A stretch of 64,000 nucleotides of DNA from Oxyruncus cristatus. Lineage: Eukaryota > Chordata > Aves > Passeriformes > Cotingidae. Positions within the stretch are counted from its first letter, which is position 1. Each line of letters begins with the position of its first letter. Where the stretch lies: NCBI GenBank assembly GCA_013399855.1, contig VXAY01006782.1:1029258-1093257 (forward strand). Reading direction: 5' to 3'. A program made the position numbers and the translations under genes. The notes beneath the pieces were generated by a model, which saw only the letters and a list, made by a program, of their open reading frames with translations, did not search any database and was not told the DNA's origin. Shown piece by piece: positions 1 through 12,000 of the stretch.

Positions 1-48
1 TTTGTTCTGGAGGAGTACACGGGAACTGACCCTCTCTATGTTGGGAAG
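1..48 (+). CDS. CDH20: CDH20 exon A (3' end only): start of EC1
   Basis: Sixteen in-frame codons, [16 protein letters not shown], followed directly by a consensus donor GTAAGA at 49. They belong to the N-terminal part of mature EC1, just after the strand carrying the swapped tryptophans, which lies outside the window with the signal peptide and prodomain. The intron is phase 0. The true 5' end of the exon cannot be seen. Confidence 0.95.
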
Positions 49-3000
49 GTAAGACCCGCACGGGGAGGTTATCTGACAGAGCATATACATCTATGTATCT
101 GTGGACTGTGGTGAGGCACAGGATGTTTCCCCTAAATGTCTCTACCTTCTTTCAGGCACTGAATTTATCCACATTAATTTCACTTCTGCTCCCAAGAGCT
201 TTTGCCCCATGTCACCTTCATTTGGGAAGAATTTCTGTTTCAAGGGGCTGTCAATATATTTGCCTATTTCAAAGAGATCTGCTGCATCAATCATCATCTG
301 TAATTTGAGGTAGTGTTGGAAAATCTGCAGCGATCTTTCCAGGGACTCTACAATGTCAAGGCAAAGCAAGGTTATATTGACATACACAGATTAGGAAAGA
401 AAGGAAGAGTTTGTGATCCTGCTTCTGTCCATGATCAAGTCAGCTGGAAGCTGAAATTCACAATCAAATTAAATAGCCAGTTTCCCTTGAAAACTGACAT
501 TTCATTTTTTGCTTTCTGCAAATCTCTAGGGTTAGAGTGTCTTCTCGCTTACCGCATCTTGACTGCAGGTTAATTCTGTGGACTACAGAGAAGTTGCTAC
601 AGATCTAGAAGAGTAGAGGGACAGCTCATTAAATCCAACCATGAAGGGTCCTATTTTTGATCCCTTATACCCCAAGAACCTACACATCAGTACAAATATG
701 TGTAAAATGTACTCCTGAGCTCATCTTATTTACTTGGCAATATTTTGCATTTACTTTTCTGCAGCTCCCTGGGGAGTAAGCTGATGGAAGTCAGACCAGT
801 GACGTCTGCCATCATAATTTGCCTCACTATAACCATCCTCTTTTTTTATTTTCTGTTTTTAAAGACCCTGAATTGTTTAAAGTATTGACTCTGTTATTCA
901 AAGGTTTATGGTCAGTGTTAGGTTTGCTTCTATTCTACACCAAGGTGACAAATTGGACAAAAATGGGGATGGGGAGAGTTAATGTGCTAAGTGTTTGAAC
1001 AATACAATTAAGTTTTTAGACACCCAGAATATCAGATACTGCTATGAGTGGATACTAAATATAGGTATATATGAAAAATAAAATCTAAGAATGGATGTCA
1101 GAAAAAATCCTTCAGATTTCATTGCTTATTTTTTACATGACATAAGCTCCTTTTTTTTTTCAAACTATCCATGTGCAGGGGAAAAAAAATTACATATCCA
1201 GAGGCCCAGTTTGGACTCTTATTTATCATTCTTTAATCCCATAGAGCTAAGTTGTGCTCTCAAGTCACACCAATATAAATCAAAATGAATCCATGGGCTT
1301 CAAAAGACCTCCTCCTGATTTATCCCAGCGTGATTGACAGTAAGATGTGCTCTCCTTCCTCCCACAGCAGTGGCATTACTAGTGATTGCCACCAAATGTG
1401 ACCTCATTAGTCTTCATTCATCTGTGCACCTAGCTTTTCAGCTCTTGATATCTCTATTGATTAAAGAAATTAATATTTGTTTTCATGCAATTCCCAGCTT
1501 TGGAACAAGGGCCAGGCTTATTATTTCACACACTCAATTAATCTGAAATAACTTCAGGCTTGCCCTGTGAGCCAAATTTTAGCTAAAACAAGTACTGGAA
1601 GAAACCGACTCATCTTTGTTTTAGACTTGATGGTGTCATTAGAAGCACAAACACTTGGCGCAGTCGGCAACACTCTTGAGCTCGCCGCCACTCATCTCTG
1701 CTGAAGGGAGGGAGGCAGAGACAGCTCTTCATGGTCTGTGCCCGCCACACAAGAGCCCAAGCTGCCGTCAGTGAGCTCTCTGCAGGGCTGCCTTCACCAC
1801 GGCTGTGCTAGTACAGGGGTGCGCAAGGGCTAATTAGCCCCCACGGTTAACAGGGCCAATTAGTCCCACGCACTGCTGAGCTGACATGGCTGGATCGCTC
1901 TGAAGGCCTCCTAACTCAGCACTGCTCTCTGCAGTCCTGGCTCCAGGGAGCTCTGCTGCCAAAAGGGGCCTCAGGGGGTCACACGTTTCATCTTCTCTCA
2001 TCCCCGAACTGGGCGCTGAGCAGCCAGCCGAGCAGTGGGATGAATGCCGTGGGGACTGCTGTGAGGCAAAGGCTTTCCCTTGCCTCATACAGCCGGAGGC
2101 ACAGGCACTCAGAAGAAGCAGCAGCCTCCCACAAAAAAANNNNNNNNNNNNNNNNNNNNNNNNNNNNNNNNNNNNNNNNNNNNNNNNNNAAAAAAAAAAA
2201 AAAAATGTCGCCTGCCTGCCTTCATGCTGCCTGTGTCTTACGGATCCTTAGGAAAGGAGTCAGCAGGGAATAGACTGTGGGCTGAATTAATTGTTCTGGC
2301 AGGCCAGAAATTTTTCAGCCCAAATCACCCCGGGCTGGCTCAAAATAGCTCTGTAAAGGCTTGTGCAGAGCAGGGCAGAGGTGCAACAGGGCTTCCAGTC
2401 TGCTGCTGGCTGCTCGCACCAGCCCTCCAAAACAGCCCTGAGTCCCACACCAGACCAGGCAGGGTCTCTTCTAACTGATACCACCCATGACACCCTGAAA
2501 CATCCTGATAGCCAGGCCTTGCTTTTAATCCATATGCTCTCTCCGAGCCCTTGACAGAAGGAGAAAGAATGCACAGCATAGATCCAGTTGCACAGCTGTT
2601 TCTGTCTGGCTATGCACAACTGGAGCAACCAGAAAAAGCACCTTGACTTGAACCATAGGTCCAGGCTTGCCTAATATGATTTCTAAGGCTGTTATGACTC
2701 TATAAACTTCCCTATGTAAGTGTAAGGCAAGGTGCAAAATATCATCTAGACAGAGAAATGAAAAGAAACTTCCTGAGGTGAAGTTACTACATTCTTTGCT
2801 TTTCTCTAGTGTTCATGATAGTGATTTAAAGCACTTCAGCTTCAGAGGGTTCCTGGTCCTGTCACAGATAAATGCAAGGCTTCAGTTTTCCTACAGGTAT
2901 CCATTATTGGCTAATAGGATGAACTAGGGAAACCAAAGCCCCTTCATTTGCTACAGCAGGTATTTTCCACATTCATCCATCAGCCTAAACCGTGTCAGTA

Positions 3001-6000
3001 ATTGAACTGGGGGCCGACTTCACCATTTTGCCATGTTGGAGACTCCCCAACCCAGTTTCAAAGGACAGAAGTATTTGAAACACAGCAGCTGAAGGAGTGA
3101 ATAAAATGCATCCTTTCCACAGACTATCAATGCAGATCAACCAAACTCACTCACATATTCTCACAAAAATCCGCTGCAGGTCCTACCTTCCTGGAGGCAG
3201 AGAAGGGAGAGCAAGTCACAGACCAATTAGCAGAGCTGTGCAAGTCCTCTCATGAGCTGCTCACTGCAGCACCAATCTCTTCCACATGCCCTTTGCCAGG
3301 AAATATGTCATTCTGATGCAGATGTAGCCTCCTTAATTTTTTGTACTATTCTCATCAAAAGAAGCAACCCAGGTTGACACAGTTAAAAAATTCTCGAGAG
3401 TCATTGAGTTTATTCCTCCAATAGTCATTCCTTAACATGAAGGAAAAAGTACAAATTAATTCCTCCTACTCTGTGTCAGCCACATGGCAGCACAAATTAT
3501 TGCACCACCCATAAAACAGAGCCAGCTTAAAACTAGATTACCTTTCCAACACAGTGACTACTACATACACTCCAATATCAGGATACTACAGCATCCTGAT
3601 ATTAGGTTTAGTGTAAGCTTCAGTCCCTTCAGACACTGAATTCTTTCATATTTATTGCAGTTTGGCAGTATTAAATCTTTTATGCTCTTTTTTTGATTGT
3701 CTAAAAAGACCAGGTTATACAAGAAGCTGGAAAAGTGCTGCTAGAATTTCTTACTGACTGGCCTTGGTTGAGGCCCAATGTTTTTAACAAATTACAGTTA
3801 GACAGAGATCCTCTTGTCCTCCCAAATTCTTAATAGTGTGCCATGTTCGTTCCTTGTTTGCTCCCTTCACAACTGCATTCATTCCAAATACGGCTTTGGA
3901 CAGAAGGCTATCTTAAAAAATGCTTCCTTCTTTCTCTTTTTCTTCTTCTTCTTCTTCTTTTTCTTTTTATGTTCATTTTCCCTTCTCCTTTTTCCTTTTT
4001 ATTTTTCAATTTTTCTTTCTTTTTTAATTTCTTTTTCATTTTTCTTTGCCTTTTCTTTGACTTTGAATTTGACTTTGACTTCTTTCCTTTTTTTTTCTTT
4101 TTTTTCTCCTTATTTAATGAGGACTTGTTGATGTTCCAAAACACATTTTCTTCCATCAGGCCCAGCTCTAATTTCCCAATCAGGTCTAACATCTGTATCC
4201 ATCTCAGCATCTGCATTCTTTCACTGGTGCACTGATGCACTAAAACAAATGCCCAAAATGTTGCTTAGTTGTTCTGAATCAATTTAAAAAGCTATAATAA
4301 TGTCCTCCTTCTGGAAGCATCCTGTTTACTAGCTCCTACAGTGATAATCTCTGAGTTATGGGTGTTTAGGGTAAATAATGACAACCACTGTCTTTTTTTA
4401 AATTAATCACAAGATGGTGTTTCCTGAAGATATGCCAGTTTGCAGCCCTGAAGCCTGCATGTGAATTAATACACGCGGCAGTCATCTAAAATTAACTGTT
4501 CACCACTGCCAAATTTTTCTGGGCTTGTTCTTCCACCATTTAGCTAATGCATCACCTGAGAGCTGCCAGCATTCCATCAAAGGATTGATGTCTCTCAGAT
4601 GCAGTAGCCACTGCAGGGACCACTGCCTTAGCAAAGTGAAGTATCAGTGACCTGACAGGGCCATTGTCACAACCTGCACATTCCGCGCTCGCAGCCACAT
4701 CGCGGTGCTGCTGCCCTTAATGCTCACTATCTCAGCACTCGGTAAGGGTCGATGGGCCACCTCCATACAGACCTGTCTGCAGGATGGGACAGGCCACAGA
4801 AAACCATGAGATCCCATTTCAGCTGAAATCAGCCTCCTAAAATCAGTCGTGGGTCCAAGTTTTGTGTAGGTCGTGTGACCTGCCCGAGAGGCAAGTAAGG
4901 AAGACAGCCATTGGAGAATGAGCATCTTCTGACCAGACCCTTCACTAGGGCAAAAGGTCTTGCAGCTCTCCAGTCAGTGGGACCATGTGCCCTAAAACAG
5001 CTGAGGAGCCACTCCTCTGGCATTAGAAATCCCTATTAAACTTTTTCCTATGTGATAAGTTATTGTAATTTTTGTGTGTGTGTTTTAAACAGCTCAGAGA
5101 TGAGGTATTTTCTTTCTTTCCTGTAATAAAATGTACAAAGTTTCACTTCTGCTTTTCAACACAAATTATCCATTTCTGTTTGGATTCTCTCTTCAAATCC
5201 TACCAATTCTGTGTTCATATATTCAGTATATTATTCTAGAATTTTTCTCTCCAGCACAAATATTTACCTATGTTTGGTCCCATCCTCCAAAATTACTTCC
5301 ATATGTCCTTTGAGCTCACTAAAGCATTAAACATATACTTAATTCTGACCATATTTCTGAGGTAATTTACTCCTATCTGCATTTAAAAATGTACTTAACT
5401 GAATCCAGACCACCTTTGACCGCCTTTTTTTTTTTTTTTTTTTTTTTATAATTTATCCTTTATTCATCTCCCAAAGTGATAATCACACTGGAAAACAGTA
5501 TTCACACCTGAACCATTCTGATTATTGCACCTCAAGTCTATTGCCTTCCTGTCTTTTGGGACTGAACCAATAGCATCTCCTGGCATTGGTCTTTATGCTC
5601 TGTTCCTCAAAAGCATGGAAGTATGAGCATACCATTGCGGATTTTCATAGTGTGAGTGAAATCAAGTGATTTGTTTGTCTTCTGATAGTTATTCCAGTAT
5701 TTCATGGGAAACAGGTGCTTAACAGAACATAGTCCCCAGAATGATTTGTTTCCCTGGTTTAGATTATTATTAGCACTGCATTTACTTTTGCTTTGTTCTG
5801 TTGCACTCATTGCTATCTGTGGCTGCTCAGAACTAATTAGCAATCATGCAATAAATCTGTTTGCTAATTTTCTAGAAAATCTGGATGCGTCTCATCTCTG
5901 TAGCCTGCAATGGACGCAATCAAATGTTTCTTGCTGCTTACCTTACCTACTGTTTGACAATTATTCTTTCCGGAAGATGTAAGGATCCAGAATAATTTTA

Positions 6001-9000
6001 GTGCTAAAATTTACATGAAAATAAAATTAAAATATTTCTGAATCATAAGAGTTACGAAATAGCTCTCCCATCCTGCTTTCCACTTGATCCCAAACAGATT
6101 TGCCTTATTTGCCTCTATGTTATGCTACCCCTGTAATGTCTAACTTCTCTTAAGCCATATGAGCAAGCCCAGTCTGCAGCTTTGCTGACCTCACTTTATC
6201 CCAAGACTACTCAGTGACCATTGCAACCAGGCAAATGATAATTATTGTGTTGAGTGAGATTCCAAACAGACACAGAGACTGTTCCTGTTTGGGTGCCTCT
6301 GACTTTTCTTCTGGCGCAGGTGTGGGTGCAGAAATGGGAAGACAGGAGAGGGCTTTTAATTGCAACTCTGTGATACAAACTTTACCGAGTATTTGCCTCT
6401 TTCAGCAAAGCAAGTTCATTAAAGCCAGCTTGTGAGTCCCAACAGTGAGACCAAAATGCTCCGGATGATCATGTGCTTAGTGTTTCTCAGCAGCTGCTTA
6501 CCCAGCTCATGGTCTAATTGAATACTGTTCCTTTCTGCAGCTCCACTCTGACATGGACAGGGGAGATGGTTCGATCAAATACATCCTCTCAGGAGAGGGA
6601 GCTGGCATTGTGTTTACAATTGATGATACAACAGGGGACATTCATGCCATTCAGCGACTGGACCGGGAAGAAAGGTCACAGTACACCCTCAGAGCACAGG
6701 CTCTGGACAGGCGAACAGGACGGCCGATGGAACCGGAGTCGGAGTTTATCATCAAAATACAAGACATCAATGACAATGAACCCAAGTTCCTGGATGGACC
6801 TTATGTAGCCTCTGTTCCAGAAATGTCACCTGTGGGTAAGGCAGATTTTGTGGAGTCTCTTTCCCTTATAAGCAAATTGGAGATGGTCACCAAAACACAA
6901 ATTCCCTCACTCCTTGAACTCAGCTTTTGCCTCTTGTGCAGGAGCTGTAGGATGGAAGAGCTTATCCTGGGGTGCCTGGCTGCTGTAGGAGAGGGAGAGC
7001 AGGCTTTACAACAGCATCAGCTGGGGCCCTCCAAAAGAAAACATGCCAAAGGAATCCAGAGAGATGAAAAAGGATCAAACATGCTATGCTTAGACAACCA
7101 CAGTAACATAGTACCCCTTCTCCCCTGCCATCAGATGGCAGCAATAGAAACGACCATTAGACAGCCATTACCATCCAGAAAAAAACATCGTTTTAGCACG
7201 TTAGTCTAGTTCATACTGAGAGCTCAAATAGTGTCCAGGAGCCCTTGAAAACATGAAGACATGAAAACAATCCTTGACTCTTTCTAATCCATGTAAGCCT
7301 GCACTAAGCAAAGTTCAGTGAATCCTGAAATTCTTGTACTATTTGCCTTCCACTTTTAGAGAATGAGATCATGTTGAAGACAGTCCTGTTATTGCAAGAC
7401 AAACAGCAGCCTTCCTACCTACACGAATCAGGAAAAACCATTTCCATATAAGAAATCAAATAATCACACAAAATACTGTTTTTCTGGACTTTTTTTTCTT
7501 GAGTTGCTTTTTGGCTTTTGGTTATTGCTTTTTGGCTCTGTGCCATCACTGCAGAGATAATAATAACACGTAAATCTCATGTCCTAAAGTTATAGATATG
7601 CTTCAACTTCTCATTCTTCAATATTATGTTGACATAAAGCTAGAGAGAAGCATCAAATACAAAAGCTACAGTCAGAAATAATGTTTCTTAATGGTAATGG
7701 CTAGCTTGAATTCAGATTTATTTTCTAGTCCTTATCTAGTAATACTGGATTTGTTTCTAACACAAAACATTATGTAGAAGGCTAGGTACATTCATAAAGG
7801 CATTGTCTGACATTTTAAGGAGTCAAAACTCACATATATTTCAGTTTTGCCTCACCTTCTCCTTGTTCTTGATAAATTACATCATCTGCAAGCCATTACT
7901 AGCTTCAGAGGAAGCAGACCTTGAGAGCCAATTGAAGAAAGAAATATATATGCCTTTATGTGGGTTCCAAAAAGCACTTCAGCAGTGTATAATCTCTAGG
8001 TCATGCGATGTAAACTGCAATCCCACAGAGAGATTATCTGAGAGATACATCCCTTCATGCTCACTATTTGCATACAATTTCCATCCCTAAGTCAACATAC
8101 AGCATCTATGGGCCTGCGACAGCAGTTCATGATTTATGCCAGCATAGATATGGAGCTTATTTGAGCTGCCTTCAAATAACATTTAAAATCAAGAAAAGGG
8201 GAAAAGAAGCAAGCAGTATATAACTACCATCTCTCTGCAAACCATAACAAAGTGCTGTTAGATCAGCAATTCTGTAACTGGTCCATAGAGTACTTGCTCT
8301 TTTATATCTTCTTACAGACACATGATGAATTAATGCCAATTAATTTCTTTAGTGCTAATGAGGTACAAGTATGAGCAATAAGTACAAGGACTATGAGCAT
8401 CAAATGAAGAAATTCAGTGTGGGAAAGCTCCTGTTAGGCATTTCAATTTACTTTGACCTGTGTACTTTTCGTGCCAGCTCTTTATCCCACAAGGTCTTAT
8501 CTTGATGGTTTTTTTGTCAGGCACCTCTGTTATCCAGGTGACAGCGACAGATGCTGATGACCCAACCTATGGGAACAGCGCAAGAGTAGTATACAGTATT
8601 CTCCAAGGACAGCCATATTTCTCTGTGGACTCTCGGACAGGTATGTTATTTCTTCAGGGAATAAGCCAGTGAGAAAACCAAAAGAAAAAGTTGCTAGCAG
8701 AAAGCAAGGGCAGTGCATCGTGGCTGTGGACAGAGAAATAAATTTCTATGGCTTAGAGCCAAGATAGAGCAGCACTGTGTGAGGGCTAAAGTAAGGCTGT
8801 GGTAGTGAGTTCCAGAAGAAGAACGTGCTTTTTGCAGTGATATATTCCTCTGAATGACCATATTCTGCAGCTGGGGATTTGAGTGGGTTTGGTACTGTAA
8901 ATACTCTTGTTAGCTTCTATCATTGCAAAATGTCTTCAGCAGATCTAGTTGATGACAAGGCTTAGTGGGAAAAAAAATCTGTGAGCCAACCAGGACTGGA

Positions 9001-12000
9001 AAGTGCAAGCTAAAGGATGCTGTTATTTGGAGTAGTTTTACTTAAGGGTGTTCTTGTTAATAACCTTAAATTTATCTATAGGACAACCTCTTTGTTTTGT
9101 TTGCTTTCTCTCTCTCTTTTCTGTATATATCCAAGGTTTATATTCAAAAGAGAAATCTGACAGATTTTGACAGTTTCTAAAGGGCATCTGTAGTGCTAAG
9201 GTCAGAAACTCATGAGACGATAGTCGCTGCTGAGCCCTAGGGAACAACATAGAAAAAGCACTGAATAATCTACTTCTGAAAGTTAGCAGTTTACAGGGTA
9301 GGTGCTCTAGCCAGAGACAAACTTGGACATGGTATGTTACTTCCTCAGCTTTATTTATATTTACAATATAAATATACCAGTAATGTTGCTTTTGTAATCA
9401 TGTTATCAACCACAGAGTGCAACTTAGACGAATGATAGGCTCTTAAGTCCAAAATCATGTACATTATTGGTATTTAAGCCACAAAAGGTCTATTTCTCCA
9501 CTTATGAGTTTCCCAGTCACTTAGACCTGTATCCCTGGACAGGACCAGAGGTGGCTGAGCCTTCAGCTGCCTCAGTGGGCAACAGGAATCCCCTTTCAGC
9601 TAATCACTGTTATGAGCCAGAAACCATTTCCCCATATCAAGCACAGGGCTCTATTCGGCCTCGCCTGTGCAAAACCACCCACAAAACACAATTGCAACTC
9701 TCACATTCTTCTAAAACGGAGCTAGAGCATAAATGAACAACAGCTCCTTTATATTGATAGATGGTAATTAAAACACCCAGTAGTGGACAACTCATTTCAG
9801 TACACTCCTCTTCTAGAAGCATTTGGGGTCCTTACCTCCATTTACCTCCCAGCACAACTTCTTGGTTCCGGAAGTGTGGTCCTGTTCCTATTCTATCACT
9901 GGCCTCACAGGTGCTGAACAAATGTCTATGTGAAAGCACAAATTCAAAGGAAAGCTGAGAGCCTCCTCCTCCCTTTTTCCAGAATACTTTTACAGCCTGA
10001 CCACAAACATATTCCCTTAGAAGATAAAGTAGATTTAAAACCCTTCAGGCAGATAGGCAAAGGCCCCTGAGTCTCCCACTTCCCAAGAAATCATCTGGCT
10101 GTTATAGGACAACACTTCTGCTCTTTACTACTTGTTTTAGGAGCACAAACCTCACTCAGTTTAGTGAAAGAAATGGTGCCAGCACATTTATTTTGGAAGA
10201 TCCAAGGGTCTGAACTTTCCTGTAGCCTTTCCCAAAGCCCTAAGGAAGGTTTTAGTGTTCACCACCATCCTTAGCATTTCTTTGCTGAATGATTGTGTGC
10301 AGCAGCGTCAGATGTTCTCTGCTCTGCAGTGCTGCTCCTCTGAGTCCCTGATCTGGCTTGAGTCCTGGTGTCCTGGACTGGCCCTTCTCTAGGGACCAGA
10401 CGCCCTGAAGACAGGCATAGCAGAGCCCAAGTTTGAGGCCCTAATGTCTTCTTTTAGATCAAGCCAGTTCTGTATTAATGACAAGCCAAGAGTGGAAATT
10501 CCCTACAAAGTGTTCATATATGGGCAAAATACTTCCCAAAATGCTAAACATTTTCATATCTTATTTATATCCATGGGAGCTGAGGAGCTACAGCACTTCA
10601 CAGGAGTCAGTGAGCTTTGCAGGATGGGACTCTGAAGGACTCCATGCAGCAAGATTAAAATAGCGCACTGTGAGCTGTTCAGTACTGGTCACTATTTCTT
10701 CCCTTCTGCACACAGTGATAATTGCCAACACAATATCTTTTTACTGCTTTTTTTATTAAACCCATACATCGTCTTTCTGCTAAAAATAAAGGCTAAATGC
10801 AGATCACTGAAGTTAATAGTGTCCTAATGTGCAAGTTCTGAGAGTTGAGCCGTGCGACTGGGATGGTGCCTGTGTTTGCCACACATTTGCCCCCACGCAA
10901 GAGGGTATCCCAAATGTAGAAAGCAAAGGCCTTTGGGGCCCTGGGGAGTGTCCCCCTGCAGCGCATCCCCGGGCTGCACCTCCGGCCACTGCCGGTCTCC
11001 TGTTTGGGGACTATGGGGCAGTCACGCCGGAGGTGCTGGAGGCGCGAGGAATGGATGGAGCTGGGAGGAGCGGAGGGCGGAGAGCCCCGAGACACGGAGC
11101 TATGGAGGGAGCCCGGGAGAGCGGCAGTCCCGCGGCACTGGCAGCGCTGCCCGGGCCGGCTCCTCGCAGCCTCCATAAGAGAAGTGTTGCTGCCACCTCA
11201 TGTCCTCTTGCAGTAGTGTTACCCGAAGGAGAGGGACGCTCTGCGGTGTGGCAGAAGCGGGGTGACCCCTCCGGAGCGGGCGCAGGCGGCCCTAGACAGC
11301 GCCGTCTGCCCACGTTCTGCTCTCGCAGCCCCAGCCTGGGCCTCGAAAGACACAAGCAAAGCCCGCGGGCTTATGTCAAGTGACCTCCAGGACTGCGCGT
11401 CTGGGGACACTCTGGAAAACTCGTCTTGACGTGTCTTTGAACTACCACTTCCTGCTTTTATGGGGAAATAGTTAGCCCGAGCGGGACCTTAATTTGACGC
11501 AGCACAATATTACCAAAAAACTTTTCCTGGGAAGGCAACATTTTAATTTTGAGCAGACAGCCTGCCCCAGAGCTGATGCGTTTTAACCGGGCTCCTTTAA
11601 AATTCACACCTTCTGTTAACCTAGATTCCACTTGGGTGAGTTTTACTCTGCCAGAAAAGCTGGAACTGAATGCAGAGCCTGGTCTCATTCTCAACACAGG
11701 GAATGGGATGCAGGAGCAAGAGCCCTCCACATTCTTTGTGTACTCTTTAACTGCCATTTTCTTTTGTTTCCCAAACCCCTTTCTACCTGAAATCTCAGGC
11801 TTAATTAGAACAGCTCTAATGAACATGGACCGAGAAGCAAAAGAATATTATGAAGTGATTATCCAGGCCAAGGATATGGGTGGACAGCTGGGAGGATTGG
11901 CTGGAACAACCACAGTCAACATCACCCTCTCTGATGTCAATGATAATCCACCCAGATTTCCACAGAGTGAGTACCCACTGTGCCAGAACGGGCAAAAATG

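Larger units (their letters stand above)
49..6540 (+). other. Intron A, 6.5 kb
   Basis: Phase-0 intron from GTAAGA to TTTCTGCAG. It is mostly AT-rich unique sequence. Notable contents: a moderately GC-rich stretch at about 1640-2120 with a 14-bp palindrome at 1827-1840, a 50-N gap in a poly-A run (2140-2189), an 11-bp perfect hairpin (3574-3603), a long polypyrimidine tract (about 3920-4115) and a 23-base poly-T (5425-5447). I see no other exon. Reading frames of 60-130 codons here are chance or low-complexity. Confidence 0.9.

Noticed and set aside
2040..2478. Plus-strand frames crossing the N gap (77 and 132 codons)
   Set aside because: They translate N and poly-A, and the gap length is arbitrary.
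3908..4240. Minus-strand 110-codon lysine/arginine-rich frame
   Set aside because: It is the complement of the polypyrimidine tract. Low-complexity artefact.
6836..7209. Extension of exon B as a longer coding exon
   Set aside because: Cadherin similarity stops exactly at the GTAAGG donor and resumes in phase at 8521. The open read-through is chance.
10829..11383. 184-codon plus-strand frame, with overlapping frames on both strands
   Set aside because: It lies in the CpG-rich island, where stops are rare in all frames. Several overlapping frames of similar length point to composition, not coding.
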